From assembly GCA_013152195.1 (NCBI GenBank), contig JAADGU010000012.1:1-40014 (forward strand): a stretch of DNA of 40,014 nucleotides, read 5' to 3'. Source of the stretch: Nitrospirota bacterium (lineage in GTDB: Bacteria; Nitrospirota; Thermodesulfovibrionia; Thermodesulfovibrionales; JdFR-85). The notes below the pieces were generated by a model. That model had not been told where the DNA came from. It saw nothing but the letters and a program-made list of their open reading frames with translations, and made no database searches. Shown here in pieces: positions 1 through 8,600 of this stretch (within the stretch, counting starts at the first letter, position 1; each line of letters begins with the position of its first letter). A program made the position numbers and the translations under genes.

Positions 1-468
1 ATCCCCTGAGTAGAACTCCCTGCCGTCTTTCTTGTCAGCCACCATGAGGACGCCGATGATTTGTTTTTTGCCGTTCAGCGGGGTGATGAGAAGTGAGTTG
101 CATTTGACCTTGTCCAGTTTTTCTTCGTGGGTATTGTGGTTACATACAGCAATTGCCTTGTTTGAACGAATCGCTCTCCACAGAATATTGTTCCCTTTTT
201 TGAATGTCGTGTCCTCATCCCAGTTGCCGATATATGCCTGTGTATATAATTCTCCGGAATCTTTATCCAGGAACAGTACAACGGCGGTTCGAACACTTAG
301 AGATGATACGGCCTTTTTTAAAAGCAGATAACAGATTCCATCGACACCGAGACCGGTGAATTCTTCGGAGAGTCTGTAGAGGAGGGATAATTCCTCGTAT
401 GTATCGCTTAATTCGGTTACCGTGGCTTTCAGGTCTTCTTTAAGCCTATTTGTTTCCAAGTTGCTCAA
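1..468 (-). CDS. GAF-domain signalling protein (partial, C-terminus outside window)
   Basis: This open frame runs off the left edge of the window, so only the first 156 codons are visible. After a short charged helix (about residues 1-35) it reads as a GAF sensor domain; late motifs such as LLITPLNGKKQIIGVLMVA are typical of GAF folds. The start is probably TTG at 466-468, because GGAG lies seven bases upstream; a second TTG is at 457-459. The start lies inside the response regulator gene (overlap of about 23 bases), so the two are translationally coupled. It is the last visible member of the YeiH-kinase-regulator operon. The effector domain (kinase, phosphatase or GGDEF) cannot be seen, so the biochemical output is unknown. 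Confidence 0.7.
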   Translation of the reverse strand, partial: MSNLETNRLKEDLKATVTELSDTYEELSLLYRLSEEFTGLGVDGICYLLLKKAVSSLSVRTAVVLFLDKDSGELYTQAYIGNWDEDTTFKKGNNILWRAIRSNKAIAVCNHNTHEEKLDKVKCNSLLITPLNGKKQIIGVLMVADKKDGREFYSGD

Positions 469-817
469 GTACCAACTCCAGCAGGATTCGGGGGCTGAAA
501 GGTTTTGTTATGTAGCGGTCAACTCCGCATTTGATTCCCAGCTTTTCATCATCCTCCTGTCCCTTAGCCGTTAACATGAATACCGGTATGTTTGCAAGGT
601 CAGGGTCGGTCTTTATTGTTTTGCAGATGTTTATTCCACTGATCTCCGGCATCATCCAGTCAAGGATGATCAGGTCAGGCATCTCCCTTCGTATTACATC
701 AACAGCGCCTTTGCTCTCTCTGAGAGTAACAACCTCAAGCCCTCCACGTCTCAGCTTGTCCTCGATCATCATCAATATAAAGGGTTCATCATCGATTACC
801 ATCACTTTAGGCATCAT
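446..817 (-). CDS. Single-domain response regulator (CheY-like receiver)
   Basis: This 123-residue protein is a receiver domain alone. It has the acidic pocket D9/D10, the phospho-acceptor D53 in LDWMMP, the switch threonine near T83 and the conserved K105 in the TKPF motif. There is no DNA-binding or enzymatic output domain, so it should act by protein contact or in a phosphorelay. Its ATG (a second ATG follows directly) overlaps the stop of the upstream hybrid-sensor-like kinase, which makes that kinase its likely phosphate donor. Its own stop lies inside the start of the next GAF gene. The family assignment is secure; the downstream target is not visible. Confidence 0.92.
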   Translation of the reverse strand: MMPKVMVIDDEPFILMMIEDKLRRGGLEVVTLRESKGAVDVIRREMPDLIILDWMMPEISGINICKTIKTDPDLANIPVFMLTAKGQEDDEKLGIKCGVDRYITKPFSPRILLELVLEQLGNK

Positions 818-3800
818 TTAATCTCCTGTAAGGCAGGGTGACAATAACGGTTGTTCCTTTGGTTAATCTGCTCTTGATATCAATACGTCCGTGGTGTATC
901 CGTACGATATCTTTGCACAAGGCAAGCCCGAGCCCGGTACCTTTGGTCCTTTCTCCGTGTGTCCCCCTGTAAAAGCGTTTACTCAGGTTCGCCATGTCGT
1001 TTTCGGGAATCCCCCAACCCGTGTCAGATACTTCCAGTATAACATATTTATCTGAATATCTTACCCTCAGGTTAATATAACAGCCAGGGTCAGAATACTT
1101 TATGGCATTGTCAAGGAGATTGAGAAGGAGTTGCCTTAATTTCTCCCTGTCACCATAGAATTCCTGTCTTTCAGTGTCTATCTCGGTAAACAGGGAAATA
1201 TTCTTTTTTGTGACAGGGGCATCAAGAACGCTTTTTACAGATTCAATAAGTTCGGAAAAGTCTATGTTGCTAAGTTTTATGGTTTCCTTTCCGCTTTCAA
1301 TTTTTGAGATGCTCAGAAGTTCGGAAACCATTTCAGAGAGTCTCATTCCCTCTTCATAAATGGTCAGAAGGTATTTCCGGGCCCGTTCGCTCTCAATATC
1401 TCCATCAATGAGCATTTCAGTTAATCCAACGATTGCCGACAGGGGGGTCCTGAACTCATGGGAGACAGAACGGATAATATCTGTTTTCATCCTGTCTATC
1501 TCTCTTTCACTGGTAACATCCCTGAAGACCTGTACTGCACCGCAAATCCTGTTAGCAGAATCCATGAGAGGAAGTGAGCTTACATGAATTACCTCTCCTT
1601 TTCCTTTTTGCTGAATAAACTCTGCAGATGCCTTTTCTCCCTTGAGAGACTTTACTATAGGGCAGGCATCCCCTTCTGCAGGCGCATTGAATATCTCTGA
1701 GTAGTTCCTTCCGACAAGATTGTTGGCCTGTATCCCCAGAATTCTTTCAGCGGAACGGTTTGCTGATACAATCACTCCTTTGGTATCTACAGTACAGACA
1801 CCTTCTGACATGGTGTTCAGGATCGCTTCAGCCAGACCACGATCGATTCTTCTCTTTTCATAAAGCTGGCTCCTCTCAAGTGCTACTCCAAAAATGCTTG
1901 AAATAATGCGGAGAAAATGTATTTCGTCATCACGGTACCCCCGTGACGTCCTGGCCATGGCAGTAAAGACTCCAAGGACGTTTTCTCCAACTATTACAGG
2001 CATTGACAGTATAGATCTCAGGCCCATGCTCTTGAGTTCTTCAAAGAGGAAACGCGCATCTGTATTTATGTCGTGAATATTTATGTATGTGCCTTTGGCA
2101 GCAGCATAAGTTTCTGTTGAAGGCTCATCCATTTTAAGGGTGTCTGTTTGTGGTTGCATCCCGTCAGAATATCTGAGGGCAAGTGTGTTGCTGTCTCTTT
2201 TTTCCCAGAATAATATCGCATCAGCGGCGAGGAATTCCTTTATCAGAGAGGATGTACAATGGATAACCTCATCCATATCTCTTGCAGATGTGAGTTTCGA
2301 GGATAACTCAAGAAGGTCCCTCTGTTCCTGGAGACGACGGCTTTTCTGTATCTCAAACATTTCTTTCATCTCATCGTAGAGCCTGGTGTTCTCAAGTGCC
2401 AGCCCGGTCATTTCACCAACAGCTTCCAGTAACCGCTCTTCTTCAATGGTAAAGAAGTGCTCCTTAAACTTAAAGAGACAATATACACCGAGCACGCGTT
2501 CCTTCCCTTTTACCGGGACGCAACAGTAGCCCTTTATCTTGGTATCCTTAAACAGGGATTTGGAAATTCTGTTGTCAGAGCTCAGGTTTGATGATGTCAT
2601 TACCTCACCTGTAACAGCAACTCTTCCAGGTATATCATCACCAAGTTTTATCCTGATAGCCGTTGAAGTACATTGTTCACTAACTCCCCTGTGGCAGGAA
2701 CATCTAAGCGTGCGGCTCTTATCATCAATAAGGAATACACAACCCCCGTCCATATCAAGAGCCTCCATGAGCCTGTCAAGCACACTCGAGAAAATCTCCT
2801 CTGCCTTTATGGATTGATTTATGATAGAGGCTATGGAATTCAGGAGGATGAGTTCCCTGTTTCTCCTGCTAATCTCATCCATGTGTCTCACACGCTCTGT
2901 TACGTCTCTCATGATCTCGAGTGCCTCAACGACCTTGCCTTCAGAGTTCCTGATGGGGGAGGCTATGACTTCAACATAGCACTTGTTTCCACCCTCGTCA
3001 TAATGCTCATGTATGGTCCTCCAGGTTCCACCATTGGTAAAGACCCCCTGAATGGGACAGTCCTCACCTTCCATCCAGCAGGGCCTGGAAGAATTATGAG
3101 TGATTTCATGACATTTTTTTTCGGTAATATTATTGCCATACCTGGTACGGGCGGCAACATTGGCCTTCAGTATCCTGTAGTCGTTATTAATAATCAGTAT
3201 CGAGTCTTCAATACTGTTCATTATTGTCTCAAGGTAGTCTCTTGATTCCTTAAGTTCCTTCACCAGCTTGGCCTGCTCCCGGAAGTCCTTTATAATCCCT
3301 ATCTTGCCGACAACCTCGCCATCCCTGACTATGGGAGCCCCGGTTATAAGCACGGGTATCTGAGAGCCATCTTGGGCAGTTATATTGATCTCATAGGTGG
3401 AGTGCTCTCCCCTGTGTCTCTTCAAGTCGAGTTCTTTCTTCATTACCATTGCATTCTCTGTGTCGAAGAAATCATATATTGATGATCCGACAACCTGGCT
3501 GCGTTCATAACCAAAGATTTTTGTAAAGGCCGGGTTGATGTCAATTACTATATCGTTAGTGTCAACTACCCACAGTGCATCCATCATTGTCTTGACATAG
3601 GTGTCCTTGTTTTGTAATTCTTCGGTCTTGGCCCTGAGATTGGTTAACATTTCATTGAATATCATGGTAACCTCGCCGAGTTCATCTGCTGAGAAGACAG
3701 GTATTTCTGTGTCAAGATTTCCACCTTTTACAGCTTCTGCACCATTATAAAGGGCCTTGACGGGTTTAAGAAACCTCCTTGAAAAAAAGATGGAAAGTAT

Positions 3801-4037
3801 AAAGGCAAGAAAAAAGGCATAAAAGGATATGCTCATAAGGTGCGTGAATATCTCTTTAAAAAATTTATCCTCAATAGCACGGGCATCGTTGAGCTTGCCT
3901 TTTTCTATAAGAACCTCCAGGTTTGTGAACATCCCTTTCATATCTTTACGTAGTGAAAAGGAAAGGGGCAGTATGAGGGCAATTGAGAAGATGAGAAAGG
4001 TTATGAGGAACTTATATATGAGCTTTGTCTTAAACAT
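807..4037 (-). CDS. Membrane-bound multi-PAS/GAF sensor histidine kinase
   Basis: This 1076-residue inner-membrane kinase has TM1 (about 8-28), a short periplasmic loop, TM2 (about 68-87) and a HAMP linker (about 88-140). PAS domains follow at about 145-260 and 265-385, GAF domains at about 400-540 and 575-720, and a third PAS at about 735-845. The HisKA dimerisation domain carries the phospho-acceptor H860 in SVSHEFRTPL, and a HATPase domain follows (N box LLLNLLDNAIKYS, G1 DTGWGIP, G2 GTGLGLAL). All catalytic boxes look intact. The second PAS holds a cysteine cluster (CHEITHNSSRPCWMEGEDC), which could be a redox or metal site, though that is inference. The start overlaps the YeiH stop by one base (TAATG) and the end overlaps the receiver gene, so transporter, kinase and regulator are one operon. 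Confidence 0.95.
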   Translation of the reverse strand: MFKTKLIYKFLITFLIFSIALILPLSFSLRKDMKGMFTNLEVLIEKGKLNDARAIEDKFFKEIFTHLMSISFYAFFLAFILSIFFSRRFLKPVKALYNGAEAVKGGNLDTEIPVFSADELGEVTMIFNEMLTNLRAKTEELQNKDTYVKTMMDALWVVDTNDIVIDINPAFTKIFGYERSQVVGSSIYDFFDTENAMVMKKELDLKRHRGEHSTYEINITAQDGSQIPVLITGAPIVRDGEVVGKIGIIKDFREQAKLVKELKESRDYLETIMNSIEDSILIINNDYRILKANVAARTRYGNNITEKKCHEITHNSSRPCWMEGEDCPIQGVFTNGGTWRTIHEHYDEGGNKCYVEVIASPIRNSEGKVVEALEIMRDVTERVRHMDEISRRNRELILLNSIASIINQSIKAEEIFSSVLDRLMEALDMDGGCVFLIDDKSRTLRCSCHRGVSEQCTSTAIRIKLGDDIPGRVAVTGEVMTSSNLSSDNRISKSLFKDTKIKGYCCVPVKGKERVLGVYCLFKFKEHFFTIEEERLLEAVGEMTGLALENTRLYDEMKEMFEIQKSRRLQEQRDLLELSSKLTSARDMDEVIHCTSSLIKEFLAADAILFWEKRDSNTLALRYSDGMQPQTDTLKMDEPSTETYAAAKGTYINIHDINTDARFLFEELKSMGLRSILSMPVIVGENVLGVFTAMARTSRGYRDDEIHFLRIISSIFGVALERSQLYEKRRIDRGLAEAILNTMSEGVCTVDTKGVIVSANRSAERILGIQANNLVGRNYSEIFNAPAEGDACPIVKSLKGEKASAEFIQQKGKGEVIHVSSLPLMDSANRICGAVQVFRDVTSEREIDRMKTDIIRSVSHEFRTPLSAIVGLTEMLIDGDIESERARKYLLTIYEEGMRLSEMVSELLSISKIESGKETIKLSNIDFSELIESVKSVLDAPVTKKNISLFTEIDTERQEFYGDREKLRQLLLNLLDNAIKYSDPGCYINLRVRYSDKYVILEVSDTGWGIPENDMANLSKRFYRGTHGERTKGTGLGLALCKDIVRIHHGRIDIKSRLTKGTTVIVTLPYRRLNDA

Positions 4038-4993
4038 TATATTAGGTAGAAGAGGAGGAATTGGGCTGTTAGAATGATTATGATCGATAGCACCACGATT
4101 ATGAGAGGTTTAATCCCTTCTTCTGTAATAGATTCGAAATCAACCGACAGGCCGATTGCGGCCAGTGCGGTAGCGAGGGAAAAACGGCTGATGGGTGCAG
4201 AGATATCAGATAGCCAGCCGAGCTTGAAGATGTTTACCGTAATAGCAAGGAGAACAAAAACAACTATAAACCACGGGATATAGATGCGCCTGTCTTTTTT
4301 TCTGGAAAGAAAGACGGTCAGAGTCACAAGGAAGATGAGGAAGGACATCCTGAGGAGTTTATACTTAAGGGCTATTGCTATACTTTCGGTTCCGTATGCG
4401 GATGCTGCTACCTTTATCTGTCCGATCATCGGCAGTGTTGTGCCGGTAATAAAGGTAAATTCCTTTACCCCTACGTCAAAGAAGTTTGCAAATATAGGAT
4501 AGGCTATCATTCCAAAGAGACCGTAGATCATCACAACAATCAGAGAGATGGAAGTCTCTTCACTGTCTGATTCTATCAGGGGAGAGACAATTGCAATTGC
4601 TGATGCCCCGCAGATTGACATGCCCGTGGCAAGTAGTATACGGATATTTTTTCTTAGCCCAAACCATTTTGCTATGAAGTAGACAAGGCTGAACATTGAA
4701 ATAAAGGTGAGAAAAACCAGGGGGGTCATGGCAGGGTCGATATCCCTTATTGAAAGCTGTGTGCCGTATAGGGCTATTCCAACAGGGAGGAATATCTTGA
4801 TTGCGATATTAATGCCGTCATTCAGAAAGTTCCTATCCTCCAGGATGTTGGAGAATAACATTCCAAGGATTATCGAGATTGCCAGGGCATCAAAAGTGGG
4901 ATGAATATAGGAGAGAATGAAGGCAATAACAGCAATAACGAGAGATATTGTCAGACCAGACACTTTCTTTACCATTACCCTTAAACTTACCAT
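4037..4993 (-). CDS. YeiH/UPF0324 family putative sulfate exporter
   Basis: This 318-residue integral membrane protein has about nine or ten hydrophobic segments. It shows hallmarks of the YeiH (UPF0324, Cons_hypoth698) family: ILGMLFSN near the N-terminus, FLPVGIALYGTQLS, the ATGMSICGASAIAIVSPLI block and a C-terminal FSLATALAAIGLSVDF. The family is predicted to export anions such as sulfate, but its substrate is poorly established. It is the first gene of a minus-strand operon with the sensor kinase and receiver. The start is uncertain: the ATG at 4991-4993 lacks a good ribosome site, and a second in-frame ATG (codon 7) has AAGGG only three bases upstream. Pairing with a two-component system suggests that transport is sensed or regulated. 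Confidence 0.9.
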   Translation of the reverse strand: MVSLRVMVKKVSGLTISLVIAVIAFILSYIHPTFDALAISIILGMLFSNILEDRNFLNDGINIAIKIFLPVGIALYGTQLSIRDIDPAMTPLVFLTFISMFSLVYFIAKWFGLRKNIRILLATGMSICGASAIAIVSPLIESDSEETSISLIVVMIYGLFGMIAYPIFANFFDVGVKEFTFITGTTLPMIGQIKVAASAYGTESIAIALKYKLLRMSFLIFLVTLTVFLSRKKDRRIYIPWFIVVFVLLAITVNIFKLGWLSDISAPISRFSLATALAAIGLSVDFESITEEGIKPLIIVVLSIIIILTAQFLLFYLI

Positions 4994-5017
4994 AAAGGAT
5001 CTTTTTTTTCAAGCTGA

Positions 5018-5039
5018 CACCGGCAGTGACTCGCCGGTG
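5018..5039. promoter_or_regulatory. Short hairpin in the YeiH / PBP1A divergent intergenic region
   Basis: CACCGGC (5018-5024) and GCCGGTG (5033-5039) form a perfect 7-bp stem with an 8-base loop. It lies in the 5' leader of the minus-strand YeiH operon, about 25 bases before the start codon. No T-run follows on the plus strand. On the minus strand an A-rich stretch follows, so it is not a classical terminator. It could be a leader structure or an operator; the function is unknown. Confidence 0.4.
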
Positions 5040-5118
5040 CCTGTCTCCCTTTTCCGATAGTCCCGTTTTGCCTTGAAGATCAGCAGTAGCCGGAGCCCCA
5101 AATGAGTTATAATATCAG

Positions 5119-6564
5119 ATGCTAAGAGGGTTAATTGTTATAGGGCTTTTGGGTATTCTGGCGGGTGTTTTTTCAGGAGTAGTCTTTCGGAGTCTCTCTG
5201 ACCTGCCAAGTATTGAGGCCCTTGAGGAATATAACCCTAGTGAGGCATCAAAAGTCTATTCCGCTGCTGGTGACGTTATTGCCGAGTATTATGTTGAGAG
5301 GCGTACCTTTGTTCCGTTTTACAGAATACCGGGGTATGTGAAGAACGCATTTGTGGCGATCGAGGACGAGAGGTTTTACAGGCATCATGGTATTGATTTG
5401 ATCGGTATAGCAAGGGCCCTGCTTTATGATATCAAGGCACGCAGGATTGTTCAGGGTGGCAGCACTATAACGCAACAGCTTGCAAAACTGCTCTTTCTCA
5501 AGCCCGAGAGGAATATTTCAAGGAAGATAAAGGAGGCGGCATTATCCATACAGATTGAGAAGAGATATACAAAGGACGAAATCATAGGACTCTATCTGAA
5601 CCAGGCATATTTTGGAACCAAGGCATACGGAATCGAGGCAGCATCCCATACCTATTTTAATAAATCCACAGAAGAGCTGACGCTTTCAGAGGCTGCACTT
5701 CTGGCGGCCCTCCCGCGGGCTCCTTCATATTACTCTCCCTTTAAAAACCCTGAAGAGGCACTGAAGAGACGCAATCTTGTCCTTGGGAAGATGCTGAAAC
5801 TCGGATATATCACTGAGGAGGAGTATGATAAGGCTATAAAAGAAACACTGCCCATCAAGGTTCACAGGAGACGTTACAAGGCCCCGTATTTCATTGAGTA
5901 CCTGAGGGATATACTTGAAGGCAGATATTCGGACAGTCTCTACACGGCCGGATTGAGGATATATTCAACCCTTGACATGCATATGCAGGAGGTTGCAGAG
6001 AAAGCCGTAACCAATGGTGTGCAGAAACTTGACAAGAGGATTGACCCCGGTGTGCAGGCTGCCCTGCTTGCCGTGGACCTGGAGACAGGAGAGGTCAAGG
6101 CCTTGGTGGGGGGGACAGACTTCTGGCAGACACAGTTCAACAGGGCAACTCAGGCATTAAGACAACCCGGTTCTGCATTCAAGCCGTTTGTATATCTGGC
6201 AGCTCTGGAGAAGGGTTTTATCCCTGAAGACACGATTATGGATGCTGAAGTGGGTTATCCCACCCCGGATAACAAGGATGTCTGGTCTCCGCGGAATTAT
6301 GAAAAGCAATACAATGGCGAGGTAACACTCAGGTATGCACTCGCACACAGTCTGAACTCTGCAACGGTATGTCTTGCCGATACGATAGGGATTGGAAATG
6401 TTGTCAGGACAGCAAAGGAGGTAGGAATACGCCGTAAGGTCAAACCCTACCTTTCATCGGCAATCGGGGCATCAGAGGCGACACTTATGGATATGGTCTA
6501 TGGGTATGCAACACTTGCGCAGGGGTACAGGCTGAAACCACTAAGACAGGGTTACCGATCGTGA
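5119..6564 (+). CDS. Penicillin-binding protein 1A, 5' fragment (frameshifted gene)
   Basis: This is the N-terminal 481 residues of a class A penicillin-binding protein, which polymerises and crosslinks peptidoglycan at the outer face of the inner membrane. One membrane anchor (about 4-25) is followed by a GT51 glycosyltransferase domain with EDERFYRHHGID and GGSTITQQLAKL. The transpeptidase domain has the catalytic S352 (SAFK) and the SLN triad (S411). The frame stops at 6562 just after LAQGYRLKPL, before the KTG motif, which lies in the next frame (6569-6880). Rejoined, the protein would be about 586 residues, short but normal for the class. TATAAT at 5108-5113 ends five bases before the ATG and no Shine-Dalgarno is visible, so a leaderless mRNA is possible. 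The gene faces away from the YeiH operon. Confidence 0.9.
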   Translation: MLRGLIVIGLLGILAGVFSGVVFRSLSDLPSIEALEEYNPSEASKVYSAAGDVIAEYYVERRTFVPFYRIPGYVKNAFVAIEDERFYRHHGIDLIGIARALLYDIKARRIVQGGSTITQQLAKLLFLKPERNISRKIKEAALSIQIEKRYTKDEIIGLYLNQAYFGTKAYGIEAASHTYFNKSTEELTLSEAALLAALPRAPSYYSPFKNPEEALKRRNLVLGKMLKLGYITEEEYDKAIKETLPIKVHRRRYKAPYFIEYLRDILEGRYSDSLYTAGLRIYSTLDMHMQEVAEKAVTNGVQKLDKRIDPGVQAALLAVDLETGEVKALVGGTDFWQTQFNRATQALRQPGSAFKPFVYLAALEKGFIPEDTIMDAEVGYPTPDNKDVWSPRNYEKQYNGEVTLRYALAHSLNSATVCLADTIGIGNVVRTAKEVGIRRKVKPYLSSAIGASEATLMDMVYGYATLAQGYRLKPLRQGYRS

Positions 6565-6568
6565 CGGG

Positions 6569-6880
6569 TTGACCCTGGAGGAGAATTACCCGGGGGCTGA
6601 CAGGGTTATTGATGAAGCAGTGGTGGATGAGATCCGGGATATGCTCCGCTCTGTCATACTTCAGGGTACCGGAAGAATGGCCAGGGTAATCAAACGGCCT
6701 GTTTATGGAAAGACAGGTACTACCAATGACTACACGGATGCATGGTTTGTTGGTTTTGATGACAGGCTGGCCGTGGGAGTATGGGTTGGAAGGGATGACC
6801 ATACCCCTATCGGTGACAAGGAGACAGGGGCAAGGGCAGCCCTTCCGATATGGATAGAGTTTATGAAGAACTACCGCTGA
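6569..6880 (+). CDS. Penicillin-binding protein 1A, 3' fragment with KTG motif
   Basis: This is the C-terminal end of the same transpeptidase domain, in a different frame from 5119-6564. Homology actually begins near 6545 (reading DRVTDRDG), upstream of the first possible start (TTG at 6569), so it is not an independent gene. It contains the third catalytic motif KTG (GKTGTTNDYTDAWFVGF, lysine codon at 6710) and the usual WVGRDD strand. The shift equals two missing bases, or one extra, near 6541-6551. No slippery heptamer is visible there. A real cell needs KTG for transpeptidation, so an undetected sequence error is likelier than decay. The stop lies four bases from the end of the convergent protease gene. 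Confidence 0.85.
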   Translation: MTLEENYPGADRVIDEAVVDEIRDMLRSVILQGTGRMARVIKRPVYGKTGTTNDYTDAWFVGFDDRLAVGVWVGRDDHTPIGDKETGARAALPIWIEFMKNYR

Positions 6881-6884
6881 CCCG

Positions 6885-7733
6885 TTAGTTCTTTTCAGAT
6901 TTCTGGTTTGTCGGCCCCCTGAATCTCGGTATTGGCAGGTATTCAACCGAAGGTTGCTGTCTTACGGGCTGCGGATAGAGGCTCATTAACTGGTAGAACT
7001 CTGGGGGGATATTGTTGCTCACATTAAGGCCGAGTGTTTTTGCCTCTTCATAAGTGATGGGGTAATCATGTGTCCACCTGCCTTCTGAAAGGATTGTTGC
7101 AAGTTCTTCGGCCTTGTCAGGAGGATACTTTCCTTCAAGGAGTGAATTGACCTGTTTCTTCAACTGTGCCATCGCCTTTTTCCCGATATCTGCAAGCAGC
7201 CAGGTCCTGTCATCAACCTCTGTGAGAGGTTTTGTCTCAACCAGTTTAACGAGAGATGCTGCAGGATACTCGCCAATCTGGGGGTCAACAGGGCCAAGGA
7301 CTGCATGCTCTCCCATAACTATCTCGTCAGCAGAGAGGGCGATAAGAGTGCCTCCGGACATTGCATAGTGGGGTACAAATACCGTTACCTTTCCACGATG
7401 CCTTTTTATTGCATGTGCAATCTGGTAGGATGCAAGCACAAGTCCTCCGGGTGTATGAAGTACCAGGTCGAGGGGCATCTCGGGGTCAGTCATATGGATG
7501 GCCCTTATCACCTCCTCGGAGTCATTGATGTTGATGTATCTGAAGATGGGAAATCCAAGGAGGCTCATTGTCTCCTGCCTGTGTGCAAGCAGGATTACCC
7601 TTGAAGTGCGTTTCTTCTCGATTTTGGCAATAAGCTTCTGTCTCGATGCCTCAAGGAGCCGCTGTTTAAGGACAGGCTGAAGTGCGGTAAGCATAAAGAA
7701 GAGCCAGAATATGCTGAATATGTCGACGTTCAT
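6885..7733 (-). CDS. Membrane-anchored Clp-class serine protease (SDH/SppA-like, PF01972 type)
   Basis: This 282-residue protein has one N-terminal membrane segment (about 5-20) followed by a ClpP-crotonase-fold protease domain. HTPGG (about 93-97) forms the oxyanion strand, and the nucleophile is probably S126 in YAMSGGT. The following ADEIVMGEHAVLGPVDPQIG block is typical of the family called serine dehydrogenase proteinase (SDH_sah). The C-terminal tail is proline- and glutamine-rich. A perfect AAGGAGG precedes the ATG. It lies 19 bases downstream of a rhomboid protease on the same strand, so two membrane proteases are probably co-transcribed, which suggests envelope protein quality control. 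The substrates are unknown. Confidence 0.88.
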   Translation of the reverse strand: MNVDIFSIFWLFFMLTALQPVLKQRLLEASRQKLIAKIEKKRTSRVILLAHRQETMSLLGFPIFRYININDSEEVIRAIHMTDPEMPLDLVLHTPGGLVLASYQIAHAIKRHRGKVTVFVPHYAMSGGTLIALSADEIVMGEHAVLGPVDPQIGEYPAASLVKLVETKPLTEVDDRTWLLADIGKKAMAQLKKQVNSLLEGKYPPDKAEELATILSEGRWTHDYPITYEEAKTLGLNVSNNIPPEFYQLMSLYPQPVRQQPSVEYLPIPRFRGPTNQKSEKN

Positions 7734-7752
7734 ATAACCTCCTTTGGGTCTT

Positions 7753-8481
7753 CTATTTATAGAGATTGGAATATATCTCGTCAGGGAAATACCTGCGATA
7801 GGATTGTTTTTTCTTCCTGAAGACGGGCAACAGCACTATGCCTGCAATAAACCCCCCGATATGCGCCCACCACGCTATTCCGCCGCCGGCTTCAGGTGTA
7901 AGCAGGGAGAATGTGCCTGAAAATACCTGTGATGCGAACCAGACACCGAGATACAGGAAGGCCGGTATCTCGATGAAGAACGGCAGAAAGAAGATCGGTA
8001 TCAGCGTAATAACCCGTGCAGTGGGAAACATTACAAGGTAAGCCCCCATTACACCTGCAATTGCACCTGAGGCGCCAATAGCCGGAACGGTTGAGTGCAT
8101 ATCAAAGATAAAGTATGTAATGCTGGCTGCAATACCTGAGAGCAGATAGAATACAAGGAATCTGCCATGGCCCATTCTGTCCTCTACGTTATCGCCAAAG
8201 AGATAGAGCATCCACATGTTACCTATAATATGTATCCAACCACCGTGGAGGAACATGTTTGTTATAAAGGGCCAGTAATCGTCGAGAGGGAGGCCAAACA
8301 GGACTGCCCAGTCCGGGTGGGAATACCTTGCAGGTACTACGCCGAAGAGATAGAATAGTTGCTTGAGGCTGTCTTCTGGAAGGGATATTTCGAAAAGAAA
8401 GACCACGCCGTTTATCAGGATTATCATCCATGTAATATACGGGAAATCCCTGCGCGGTACTGTATCCTTAACCGGAAACAT
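7753..8481 (-). CDS. Rhomboid family intramembrane serine protease
   Basis: This 242-residue protein has about six or seven transmembrane helices. The catalytic dyad is visible: S138 in GASGAIAG and H207 in WWAHIGGF. The N-loop signature HGGWIHIIGNMWMLYLFGDNVED is also present and typical of active rhomboids. A long loop between the first two helices (about 35-75) carries a tryptophan-rich stretch. The protein cleaves transmembrane substrates within the lipid bilayer. It is transcribed ahead of the Clp-class membrane protease (19-base gap). The promoter should lie in the 119-base divergent region shared with the YacP gene. Confidence 0.95.
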   Translation of the reverse strand: MFPVKDTVPRRDFPYITWMIILINGVVFLFEISLPEDSLKQLFYLFGVVPARYSHPDWAVLFGLPLDDYWPFITNMFLHGGWIHIIGNMWMLYLFGDNVEDRMGHGRFLVFYLLSGIAASITYFIFDMHSTVPAIGASGAIAGVMGAYLVMFPTARVITLIPIFFLPFFIEIPAFLYLGVWFASQVFSGTFSLLTPEAGGGIAWWAHIGGFIAGIVLLPVFRKKKQSYRRYFPDEIYSNLYK

Positions 8482-8600
8482 AAAACCCTGACAACCCCCT
8501 GTTCAATGATGCTGGAAATGGATACGGCAATGGCTTTTTAATTATTTATAAATGGCTTTTCAATTTATGATATAAGTATAATATATTTTAACAACAAACG

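Noticed and set aside
2673..3245. Open frame of 190 codons on the plus strand
   Set aside because: It lies wholly opposite the PAS/GAF part of the sensor kinase, has no domain signature and no ribosome site; it is a shadow of the real gene.
6528..6570. Programmed frameshift in the PBP1A gene
   Set aside because: No slippery run, internal Shine-Dalgarno or stimulatory hairpin was recognised, and two other genes in the window carry similar indels, so an error is simpler.
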